From Brevibacillus humidisoli (GTDB lineage Bacteria; Bacillota; Bacilli; Brevibacillales; Brevibacillaceae), in the NCBI RefSeq assembly GCF_020923435.1, contig NZ_CP087263.1:558001-622000 (forward strand): a DNA stretch of 64,000 nt, read 5' to 3'. The translations under genes were made by a program, and so were the position numbers. Below are positions 18,187 to 25,295 of the stretch, piece by piece (the first letter of the stretch is position 1; every line of letters begins with the position of its first letter). Under the pieces are notes generated by a model. It saw only the letters and a list, made by a program, of their open reading frames with translations, was not told where the DNA came from and made no database searches.

Positions 18187-19536
18187 CTACCTATCTAAAA
18201 CCTTTGTCCTTGTATTCACGGTCGTCTTCGGTTCTGCCGTATTCCGACGAGCAGTAGCCAGCTGATGATTGAGCCATTCACTCAACCGGACGATATCTTC
18301 TTTGAAAAAAATCTGGCGCTCCAGCACGAGTTGCTCCAATCCAGTGGTGCATTGACCGTTTTCGATCTGATATTTGGCCAGCCAATACCGAAAACGGTAG
18401 TAACGTTCCAGATCATACGGGTTTTGTCGTTCATGAAAGTGGCTGATCTCATCGGCAAAACGGTCCAGTATGTTGTCAATGGAAAAGCCATATCTTACCG
18501 CCGATTCTACGATCACGGCCAAGCCGGCTAGCAGTTCGTTCGGATGATCTGCTAAAAAACGAACATAATCAGGGAGAACATCGGAGTTGCCCATACATAC
18601 GTGCATATAGTACGAGTTAGCAGTTGCAAAAAGTCGGAACTTGTCTACTTCTATCTGCCCGAGTTCGTCAAGTAGTTCAAACCAGCCAAGATCTGCGTAA
18701 CCGTCTATATACTGCTTGGCCTGATGGTATAGACCTTGTTGTTGTAATGCTACTGACTTTAGCAAGTACCCTTGCCCATAATAAACAACGAGATGGCGCT
18801 CCGTCTGTAGGTGTTCACTTGGCCGCTTACGCTTTTTCTTACGGAGTTCGTTTTGGTAGACCACTGTGGCTAAGTCTCTTAATTCATCCGCATATTGCTC
18901 CATTTCTTTCCACTTGCGAAGTGTAAAACAGGTATTGGCTAATTGTAAAAGCCCATCCAACCGATAACCATCTGGTAGTCGATTACGGTATGGCTCAAAC
19001 CGGATCACCGCCTTCCAGTTTTGCTCTATGTCCGTTCCCAGCGAAGCACGAAACAGACGGTACTGGCTGATCAGGTACTGGTCGGAGTGGTTGTCCTTTT
19101 CATTGTCAATCACTAGGCGGTAGAATAGTGCCGATTCCTCTCGTTTTCCCGCCTCGTATAGCTGCTCTCCTACGGAAAACAGGATGGAGACGTTCTTCGG
19201 ATTTTCCATCAGCACGGCAACAACTTGTTCGATCAAGTCGTCGCGACCAAGCTCCGCACAGCGTATCAGGTACGGTATGACCCTTGGACGGGAGATTCTT
19301 TCTACCGTTGCGCATTCTTCTGGGTACAGATCGTACAGCCAGCCCGGTTCATAGCCGAAGGCGGCCGCGATTGCGTCCAATTGTCGTATGGTGATCGCGC
19401 GCGGGGGGTTGCCATTCAGGATCTCGCTCAAGTGACCAGAGTTAATACCAGTCAATGCGCTTAGTTTGCTGAGCGAATAGCCTTTTGTTCTCATGTGTTT
19501 TTCTATCTCGGATCGAATCGCAGGTTTTATTTCCAT
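18187..19536 (-). CDS. XRE-family HTH-TPR regulator, copy 1 (RRNPPA-like)
   Basis: The protein has about 449 residues. Residues 10-65 are an XRE helix-turn-helix (LSKLSALTGINSGHLSEIL, then RAITIRQLDAIAAAFGYEPG). The rest is helical with the TPR-like periodicity of Rap/NprR/PlcR/AimR peptide receptors (for example VGEQLYEAGKREESALFYRL). The last 60 residues include VLERQIFFKEDIVRLSEWLN, similar to the Spo0E-like gene at 21144. The start is the ATG at 19536 behind GAGGATGGTAGCA, matching the paralogues; the frame opens at a TTG at 19551. No candidate peptide gene with an SD was found at its 3' end. The sensed signal and targets are unknown. Confidence 0.85.
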   Translation of the reverse strand: MEIKPAIRSEIEKHMRTKGYSLSKLSALTGINSGHLSEILNGNPPRAITIRQLDAIAAAFGYEPGWLYDLYPEECATVERISRPRVIPYLIRCAELGRDDLIEQVVAVLMENPKNVSILFSVGEQLYEAGKREESALFYRLVIDNEKDNHSDQYLISQYRLFRASLGTDIEQNWKAVIRFEPYRNRLPDGYRLDGLLQLANTCFTLRKWKEMEQYADELRDLATVVYQNELRKKKRKRPSEHLQTERHLVVYYGQGYLLKSVALQQQGLYHQAKQYIDGYADLGWFELLDELGQIEVDKFRLFATANSYYMHVCMGNSDVLPDYVRFLADHPNELLAGLAVIVESAVRYGFSIDNILDRFADEISHFHERQNPYDLERYYRFRYWLAKYQIENGQCTTGLEQLVLERQIFFKEDIVRLSEWLNHQLATARRNTAEPKTTVNTRTKVLDR

Positions 19537-19652
19537 TGCTACCATCCTCAATACCTATATGGAACAAAAACCGGGGTTGTCAGCTATTGAACTACATACA
19601 CCCCTAGAAAGCCAGAACTTTAAGCGGTTGAAGATCTCTAGCAAGATATCAT

Positions 19653-20999
19653 CTATCTAAAACTATTTGTCCGTGTATTGACGATCTTCTTTATATCTGC
19701 CACGCTTCTTTGAGTAAATGCCAACTGCTGAGTAAGCCATTCACTCAACTGCACGACATCTTCTTTAAAGAGAATCTTGCGTTCCATTACGAGTTGTTCC
19801 AATCTAGTGGTGTATTCACCTTTTTGTATCTGATATTTGGTGAGCCAATACCGAAAATGGTAGTAACGTTCACAATCAATGGGGCTTTGTCGTTCGTGAA
19901 AGTGGCTGATGTTTTCGGCAAAACGGTCTAGTATGCTGTCAATGGAAAAGCCATGTTTTACTGCCGACTCTACGATAACAGCCATGCCCGTTAGTAGTTC
20001 GTTTGGATGATCTGCCAAAAAACGAACGTAATCGGGAAGAACCTCGATGTTACCCATACAAACGTCAATGTAGTACGAGTTAGCCGTTGCCCAAAGCCGG
20101 AACTTGTTCACTTCTTTCCGGCCTACTTCGTCAAGTAGTTCAAACCACCCAAGATCAGCGTAACCGGCTATATACTGCTTGGCCAGATGATATAACCCCT
20201 GTTTCTCTAATGCTACTGACTTTATTAGATACCCTTGTCCGTAATAAACAACTAGATGGCGCTCCGTTTGTAGGGGTTCACTTTGCCTATTACGCTTTTT
20301 CTCACGTAGTTCGTTTTGGTAGACCACAGTAGCCAATTCCCTTAACTCATCAGCATACTGCTCCATGTCTTTCCATTTGTGAAGTGTGTAACAGATATTA
20401 GCCAACTGCAAAAGCCCGTCTAACCGATAGCCAACTGGTAGCCGATTACGGAAAGGCTCAAACCGGATAACTGCCTTCCAGTTCTGCTCTATGTCTGCTC
20501 CCAGTGAGGCACGAAATAGACGGTACTGGCTGATCAGGTAGTGGTCAGAGTGGTTGTCCTTCTCATTGTCAATCACCAGGCGATAGAATAGCGCAGATTC
20601 CTTTTGCTTTCCTGCCTCGTATAGCTGCTCTCCTACGGTAAACAGGATAGAAACGTTCTTTGGATTCTCCATCAATACGGGCACAACTTCCTCAATCAGG
20701 TCCTCGCGACCAAGCTCCGCACAGCGTATCAGGTACGGTATGACACGGGGACGGGAGACTCTTTCTGGCGTTGCACATTCTTCCGGATACAGTTCGTACA
20801 GCCAGCCTGGCTCATAGCCAAAGGCCGCCGCGATGGCGTCCAATTGTCGAATGGTAATTGCACGTGGGGGTTTACCGTTCAGGATCTCGCTCAAGTGACC
20901 AGAGTTAATGCCAGTCAATGTGTTTAGTTTACTAAGCGTATAGCCTTTTGCTTTCATGTGTTTTGCTATCTCGGATCGAATTGAGGGCTTTAACTCCAT
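19653..20999 (-). CDS. XRE-family HTH-TPR regulator, copy 2 (RRNPPA-like)
   Basis: About 448 residues, closely similar to copy 1 along the whole length: the same XRE HTH (LSKLNTLTGINSGHLSEIL), TPR-like helices, and C-terminal VMERKILFKEDVVQLSEWLT resembling Spo0E-type proteins. The ATG at 20999 follows AAAGGTG at eight bases; the frame opens at a GTG at 21008. It lies 116 bases upstream of copy 1 on the same strand with no obvious terminator between, so the two may be co-transcribed. A role in sporulation or stationary-phase timing is inferred from family and context. Confidence 0.85.
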   Translation of the reverse strand: MELKPSIRSEIAKHMKAKGYTLSKLNTLTGINSGHLSEILNGKPPRAITIRQLDAIAAAFGYEPGWLYELYPEECATPERVSRPRVIPYLIRCAELGREDLIEEVVPVLMENPKNVSILFTVGEQLYEAGKQKESALFYRLVIDNEKDNHSDHYLISQYRLFRASLGADIEQNWKAVIRFEPFRNRLPVGYRLDGLLQLANICYTLHKWKDMEQYADELRELATVVYQNELREKKRNRQSEPLQTERHLVVYYGQGYLIKSVALEKQGLYHLAKQYIAGYADLGWFELLDEVGRKEVNKFRLWATANSYYIDVCMGNIEVLPDYVRFLADHPNELLTGMAVIVESAVKHGFSIDSILDRFAENISHFHERQSPIDCERYYHFRYWLTKYQIQKGEYTTRLEQLVMERKILFKEDVVQLSEWLTQQLAFTQRSVADIKKIVNTRTNSFR

Positions 21000-21143
21000 C
21001 GCTATCACACCTTTCTCTGAACAGGTAAATTGTTACCATTGTGCGGACTGCTCCAACTTCGTGATTCATCGCTTGGAGGACAGATGCATCACTTAGCATA
21101 CTGATGAGAATAATGAACAGTGACTGACTATAGGTGTAAATGA

Positions 21144-21455
21144 TTATTGTCTGCTCAGATAACCTTTCCCTGTTAGGGCAGAATAATTCTGGATGACGAC
21201 AATGTACTGATCCAGCCATTGACTTAGCTTGATAACATCATCGTTTAAAAAACTTCCTCGTTCTAAAGTAAGCTGTACCAGTTGTTGACGCAATAACTCT
21301 GTAGTTTTCTGCAATTCTTCAGAGATAGAACAACAGTCTCTTTCTGACACAAATTTCGATGAAGTAATATTTAATAATTTAAAGGCACTTTCTAGTCCTT
21401 TTGAGGGTTCTTGTACGGTATGCAAAATCAAAGGAGTGCCCCTATCCACTTTCAT
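21144..21455 (-). CDS. Small Spo0E-like protein
   Basis: The protein has 103 residues. Its C-terminal half reads LVQLTLERGSFLNDDVIKL followed by SQWLDQYI, close to the Spo0E-family pattern (spaced helices with S-Q-E-L-D). Spo0E proteins dephosphorylate Spo0A~P in Bacillus. The same segment ends HTH-TPR copies 1 and 2. Expression is supported by a strong SD, GGAGGTAA, seven bases before the ATG at 21455. It lies downstream of the terminator at 21551, so it needs its own promoter. It is alternatively a C-terminal remnant of a fourth regulator that gained a start; the strong SD argues against simple decay. Confidence 0.6.
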   Translation of the reverse strand: MKVDRGTPLILHTVQEPSKGLESAFKLLNITSSKFVSERDCCSISEELQKTTELLRQQLVQLTLERGSFLNDDVIKLSQWLDQYIVVIQNYSALTGKGYLSRQ

Positions 21456-21550
21456 TTTGTAATTACCTCCTCAGTTTTGACATGTTTAGACATAAAAGAC
21501 TATAAAGGAATATACAAAAAAGGACGAATTGAGAAATATTGGATAAAGCA

Positions 21551-21578
21551 AAGCACCTCTCGAAAACGAGAGGTGCTT
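21551..21578. terminator. Perfect bidirectional terminator after the signal-peptide gene
   Basis: AAGCACCTCTCG (21551-21562) and CGAGAGGTGCTT (21567-21578) form a 12-pair perfect stem with an AAAA loop, flanked by A and T runs. It lies 16 bases beyond the stop of the small peptide gene on the minus strand and closes the receptor-peptide transcript. Confidence 0.9.
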
Positions 21579-21593
21579 TTGCGAACATTTGGC

Positions 21594-21713
21594 TTAACCG
21601 CCTGCTCCATGCCCGTATTGTACTATATGTGGTTTGTCTGGAAACTCGATCAATATTTCAATAGGATTAGCTATCCCTAGTGACAGAATCAGACAAAGCA
21701 AAATCTTTTTCAA
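21594..21713 (-). CDS. Candidate Phr/NprX-like secreted signal-peptide precursor
   Basis: This 39-codon gene overlaps the 3' end of HTH-TPR copy 3 in another frame. GAGGAG (21723-21728) lies nine bases before a TTG start at 21713. The product begins MKKILLCLILSLGIA, a short basic plus hydrophobic export signal, continues NPIEILIEFPDKP and ends HIVQYGHGAGG. Phr, NprX and PapR precursors share this plan: about 40 residues, an export signal, a C-terminal mature peptide, and a start inside or just after the receptor gene. A perfect terminator follows at 16 bases. The mature peptide probably lies in the last 5-11 residues. Too short for ordinary gene callers. The role is inferred from architecture. 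Confidence 0.7.
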   Translation of the reverse strand: MKKILLCLILSLGIANPIEILIEFPDKPHIVQYGHGAGG

Positions 21714-23067
21714 TGTCAATCACTCCTCTTATCGTGACATCTTGAAAAGTTACTTTTTGTTGATCTGTTGCATGCTGCCGATAAACCCAAAATAATGCTA
21801 CACATCTTTTAAAGCTATCATAATCCCTTGTTGCATCAGATAGATTAATACACATCACCGTATGATCTAGTCCCTCTAATATATTTCCTTTTTTTATCAA
21901 GTATACTGCAAGTTGATAGCGAAATTGTAGACGTTCACTAATTTTTATCGCATCTTGTTGTTCCTCGAAATGTTTGATATGCTCTGAAAACTGTCTCAAA
22001 ATATGGTCTACAGTGAAATTATACTGATTAGCCGATTTTATAATTGTAATCAAACCAGGAAGTATCTCTTTAGGGTTTTCGGATAGAAAGTCGATATAGT
22101 CGGGAAGAATGTCCGTTTTCCCCATCAGCATGTCTAGTGTATATCTGTTTGCAACTGCCCGCAAACGAAACTTCTCTACCTCCTTTTTTCCGATCTCATC
22201 TAGAGGTTCAAACCAGCTTAGATCGGCGTATTCCTCGACACACTGTCTTGCTTCCTCGTACCTCCCGAGATTTTCTAATGCTAAACCTTTCATTAGATAT
22301 CCTTGTCCGTAATATACTACAAGATGTCGTTCAGTATTAAGTGCTTCTCTTGCTCTTTTGCTTTTTCTTTTTCTAAGTTCATTTCTATACACCAGTGTAG
22401 ACAGTTTCTGCAATTCATTGGCGAATTTAAAAACATATTCCCATTTTTTTAAGGCATAGCAGGTGTTAGCCAACTGCAAGAGCCCATCCAACCGATACCC
22501 CTCCGGCAACCGATTGCGATACGGCTCAAATCGAATGACCGCCTTCCAGTTTTCCTCCACATCCGTCCCCAACGAAGCCCGAAACAACCGATACTGGCTG
22601 ATCAAATACCGATCCGAATGGTTGTCCTTTTCATTGTCAATCACCAACCGATAAAACAAAGTGGATTCCTTTCGCTTCCCCGCCTCATATAACTGCTCGC
22701 CTACGGCAAACAGAATAGAGACATTCTTCGGATTCTCCATCAGCACCGCTACTACCTGCTCGATCAAGTCCTTGCGCCCAAGCTCAGCACAGCGCACCAG
22801 ATACGGAATCACGCGGGGACGGGACACTCTCTCGTGGGTCGCACATTCCTCCGGATACAGTTCATACAGCCAGCCTGGTTGATAGCCAAAGGCGGCTGCG
22901 ATAGCGTCCAGTTGCCGTATCGTGATCGCACGCGGGGGATTGCCGTTGAGGATTTCACTCAGATTTCCTGAATTGATCCCGGTTAGTTCCCCTAGTTTGC
23001 TCAACGTATATCCTTTTTCCCTCAATTGTTTTTCTATCTCTGATCGAATCGTCGGTTGCATGTCCAT
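21667..23067 (-). CDS. XRE-family HTH-TPR regulator, copy 3, paired with a peptide gene (RRNPPA-like receptor)
   Basis: The protein has 466 residues. Residues 1-205 are nearly those of copies 1 and 2 (XRE HTH with LSKLGELTGINSGNLSEIL, then TPR-like helices). After about LLQLANTC it diverges steadily, and the last 70 residues are unrelated to the Spo0E-like end of the others. That is expected if the peptide-binding part has its own specificity. The DNA of the second half is clearly more AT-rich than the first. ATG at 23067 follows AGGGGGTG. The 3' end overlaps the candidate peptide gene. By analogy with NprR and AimR it should bind the re-imported peptide and change DNA binding; target promoters are unknown. 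Confidence 0.87.
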   Translation of the reverse strand: MDMQPTIRSEIEKQLREKGYTLSKLGELTGINSGNLSEILNGNPPRAITIRQLDAIAAAFGYQPGWLYELYPEECATHERVSRPRVIPYLVRCAELGRKDLIEQVVAVLMENPKNVSILFAVGEQLYEAGKRKESTLFYRLVIDNEKDNHSDRYLISQYRLFRASLGTDVEENWKAVIRFEPYRNRLPEGYRLDGLLQLANTCYALKKWEYVFKFANELQKLSTLVYRNELRKRKSKRAREALNTERHLVVYYGQGYLMKGLALENLGRYEEARQCVEEYADLSWFEPLDEIGKKEVEKFRLRAVANRYTLDMLMGKTDILPDYIDFLSENPKEILPGLITIIKSANQYNFTVDHILRQFSEHIKHFEEQQDAIKISERLQFRYQLAVYLIKKGNILEGLDHTVMCINLSDATRDYDSFKRCVALFWVYRQHATDQQKVTFQDVTIRGVIDIEKDFALSDSVTRDS

Positions 23068-23110
23068 GAGGAAATCACACCCCCTTGATCGATAAGGAAA
23101 TCTTTATTAC

Positions 23111-23140
23111 ATTTTACAATATTTTATTTAATTTTTACAA
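23111..23140 (-). promoter_or_regulatory. Possible promoter of HTH-TPR copy 3
   Basis: On the minus strand TTGTAA (23135-23140) and TAAAAT (23111-23116) stand 18 bases apart in a very AT-rich stretch about 45 bases upstream of the start codon. The similar word TTGTAAAA occurs twice here and could also be an operator. Not tested. Confidence 0.4.
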
Positions 23141-23385
23141 CTACTTCCACAGAGATTTTCCTCCCAAAGATGAGGAAGAGAGGACTGGCGCTAGCCCAAG
23201 TCGGTTTGGTCAACAGTGGGTTTCGTTCAAGATAGAGAGGGTAGTGGGTTAAGATCGAGGCAGGAGCGAAGCAGGACCGGAGCCAGAATGAAGCTAAAAT
23301 GAAGCAAGACTGAGGCTGAGCCGAACAACCAAGCTGAAAACCGATGTGGAACAAGCGAGGGCGACGGTGAAGAGTGAGGGAAGAG
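23141..23385. other. Purine-rich intergenic stretch
   Basis: Between copy 3 and the bactofilin operon the plus strand is strongly purine-rich, with irregular repeats of GAAGC, GGAGC and GAGGC words (23255-23330). Open frames on either strand lack SD sequences and protein-like composition. No gene is called. Confidence 0.4.
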
Positions 23386-23414
23386 AGAAAAAACCACCCC
23401 CGCTGCGGGGGCGG
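23386..23414 (-). terminator. Terminator of the bactofilin operon
   Basis: On the minus strand CCGCCCCC and GGGGGTGG form an eight-pair stem with a GCAGC loop, followed by six T. It lies about 40 bases after the bactofilin stop. Confidence 0.85.
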
Positions 23415-23453
23415 CCATCGTGTCCCTTTCGTCTACCTGAAAGAAACGTCGTA

Positions 23454-23864
23454 TTACCCTACACTTTGACTCGCACTTTGGCTAGCGCTTGTACTCGACT
23501 CTGCCACGTACAATTCCGTTTTCATCCGGCAGTTGCCCGTGTATTTAGCGCCGTCATCGATTTGCAGCGATTCGACGTGGATGTCGCCGATCACCTTGCC
23601 GCTGGAGACGATCTGCAGTTGGCCTTCCGCCTCGATATTGCCCTGCACCAGTCCGGCCACATTGATGTTTTTGCCTTTGATCAGACCCGTCACCTGTCCG
23701 GATTCTCCGATGATCACGTCGTTTTCCGTCTGAATCTCGCCATTCAACCGTCCGTCTACCCGCACGGTTCCTGAGGCGATAATGTTGCCTTCAAAGGCGG
23801 TGCCGGACCCAATGATAGTATCCACTTTTTCTGTAAATGGTTTTGCTGACTTGTCTTTAAACAT
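23454..23864 (-). CDS. Bactofilin (polymer-forming cytoskeletal protein)
   Basis: The 136-residue protein is built of the right-handed beta-helix repeats of bactofilins: runs such as GTVRVDGRLNGEIQTENDVI, VTGLIKGKNINVAGLVQGN and KVIGDIHVESLQID alternate small, hydrophobic and charged residues. Both ends are short and disordered (the tail is Ser/Gln-rich). Bactofilins form nucleotide-free filaments that position cell-wall enzymes. The ATG at 23864 has GAGGAGACC upstream. It follows a LytM-type peptidase by 58 bases, the known bactofilin-M23 pairing, so local peptidoglycan remodelling, perhaps in shape or sporulation, is a reasonable inference. Confidence 0.9.
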   Translation of the reverse strand: MFKDKSAKPFTEKVDTIIGSGTAFEGNIIASGTVRVDGRLNGEIQTENDVIIGESGQVTGLIKGKNINVAGLVQGNIEAEGQLQIVSSGKVIGDIHVESLQIDDGAKYTGNCRMKTELYVAESSTSASQSASQSVG

Positions 23865-23922
23865 CACGGTCTCCTCTCATTTTAGAATGATGGGATCAAG
23901 AACAAAAACAGTAGCACCGACC

Positions 23923-24915
23923 TTATTCATAAGGAAGGTATTCTTCAGGGTCGACGGGGACGCCCTGCTTGTATACCATGTAATGAACATGGACGCCGGT
24001 ACTTCTGCCGGTACTGCCCATCTCTCCGATCACTTGACCCTTTTTCACCGTATCGCCTACATTGACGAGACTCTTGGCCAGGTGGGAATACGATGTCTGG
24101 ATGGTGGAGCTGTGCTTGATCTGCACCATGTTGCCGTGACCGGCTTTGCGTCCGGAGAAGACCACGGTTCCGTCTGCGGTGGCATAGATCGGCGAGCGAT
24201 AGCGATTGGCGATGTCAAAGCCGTCATGAAATCTACGGGCCCCATGAAACGGGTCGCGCCGATAGCCATATCGGGATGTAATCACGCCGACCGCCGGATA
24301 GATGGTTGGCGTGTGCGCCAGTTTCTGATTGAGTTCGTCCACATCTTTGAGCAGGTTGTTGACTGCGGTTACTTTGTCCGGAACCTCTTTTTCCAACTGC
24401 GAGAGAAGCTGTGAGGTGCGTGTGATGATCTGCTGTGCTTCCTCGCTTCCTGCAGGGACGACCGGATCGAGGTTGGTCCATTTTTCGGGGCCTCCTGAAT
24501 TCAGCAGGATCGAGCTCACTGTGCTGGCCTCCTGCTTGTCACTCGTAGGGAGGGTAAGGGACCCTGTTTTATTGCGGATTTCCGTCTCCAATGACTCCAA
24601 CTGGTCGAGATAGCTGCGCATTTCATTTACCTGCTCGGCAATCGCGGACAGTTCACTTCGTTCTGCTGTCAGTTCTTGCTGCAGTGCGCTGTATTGTTGT
24701 TCGATCTCTCTATTTTCGGCAAGCAATTGATTGTTTTGCTGGTGCATCTGGATGTAGGTAACCACAGCGTATCCCGCGGCGATTGCGGCAACAAGCAATC
24801 CTGCACGCAGCCACGTAATCAACCGGGAAGAGAGCGGAATGGATACAACCTTGTTTCCGCCGTGCGGTACGATCATAAACGTTATGCTACTGCGATTCTT
24901 GTCTTTGCTATTCAT
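23923..24915 (-). CDS. Membrane-anchored M23 (LytM-type) peptidase
   Basis: The 330-residue protein has a cytoplasmic N-terminus, one membrane helix (about residues 33-53), a coiled coil (about 57-115, rich in EN, QQ and SE), and a C-terminal M23 domain. The zinc ligands are visible in FHDGFDIA and the closing HVHY motif, with SRYGYRRDPFHGARR before them. It should act outside the membrane as a peptidoglycan endopeptidase. SD GGGGTGAAGG precedes the ATG. It forms an operon with the bactofilin downstream. Confidence 0.92.
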   Translation of the reverse strand: MNSKDKNRSSITFMIVPHGGNKVVSIPLSSRLITWLRAGLLVAAIAAGYAVVTYIQMHQQNNQLLAENREIEQQYSALQQELTAERSELSAIAEQVNEMRSYLDQLESLETEIRNKTGSLTLPTSDKQEASTVSSILLNSGGPEKWTNLDPVVPAGSEEAQQIITRTSQLLSQLEKEVPDKVTAVNNLLKDVDELNQKLAHTPTIYPAVGVITSRYGYRRDPFHGARRFHDGFDIANRYRSPIYATADGTVVFSGRKAGHGNMVQIKHSSTIQTSYSHLAKSLVNVGDTVKKGQVIGEMGSTGRSTGVHVHYMVYKQGVPVDPEEYLPYE

Positions 24916-25295
24916 CCTTCACCCCAACCGTCAATCGGAAATGATCACCAATTGATATTCTCACTCTCTTGACAAATCCCTGCTAAAAGTCAACAATTTT
25001 TTCTCAGCTTTTGCCGGTTCTTGTCGAATGTACTGTCCCTTTTTATTCCTACCCGCTTTGTAGGAGATGCCAAACGCTTCTCTTCATTTCTTTTGTGCTT
25101 TCTCTTCTCTTGTGCTATGTTATTATGTATAGTTGTGCAAGATTTTATTGATTTTTTCTGCGGGCGATTTACAATGAATAAGGTACCTCCATTTATTTCT
25201 TTTTATTTTTCTTTTCTTTTCTTTTTGGTTGTTGCCTATGGATTTGATGGGATGCTTTGCGGCAAGTTGGTTAAAAGAGAGGAAGGAACGCTGGC
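24916..25295. other. AT-rich divergent intergenic region
   Basis: This separates the M23 gene (minus) from the GGDEF gene (plus). The right half is T-rich. A 92-codon plus-strand frame from a TTG at 25021 has no SD and overlaps the next gene, so it is not called. TATTAT/TATAGT words near 25121-25134 could be -10 elements for the GGDEF gene but have no good -35 partner. Confidence 0.35.

Noticed and set aside
18187-18275. Alternate-frame ORFs at the 3' ends of copies 1 and 2 (start MAQSS and MAYSAV)
   Set aside because: They resemble each other only because the receptor genes do; they lack a hydrophobic export segment and an SD.
19552-19652. 29-codon frame (starts MLEIFNRLKFWL) between HTH-TPR copies 2 and 1, as a peptide gene for copy 2
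   Set aside because: No SD before the TTG, weak export-signal character, and no terminator behind it, unlike the candidate at 21594.
20932-21219. 95-codon frame between the Spo0E-like gene and copy 2
   Set aside because: Overlaps the start of copy 2 and has no SD; its hydrophobic part is short and interrupted.
23124-23418. Minus-strand frames in the purine-rich region
   Set aside because: TTG starts without SD, composition driven by purine bias, and one runs through the bactofilin terminator.
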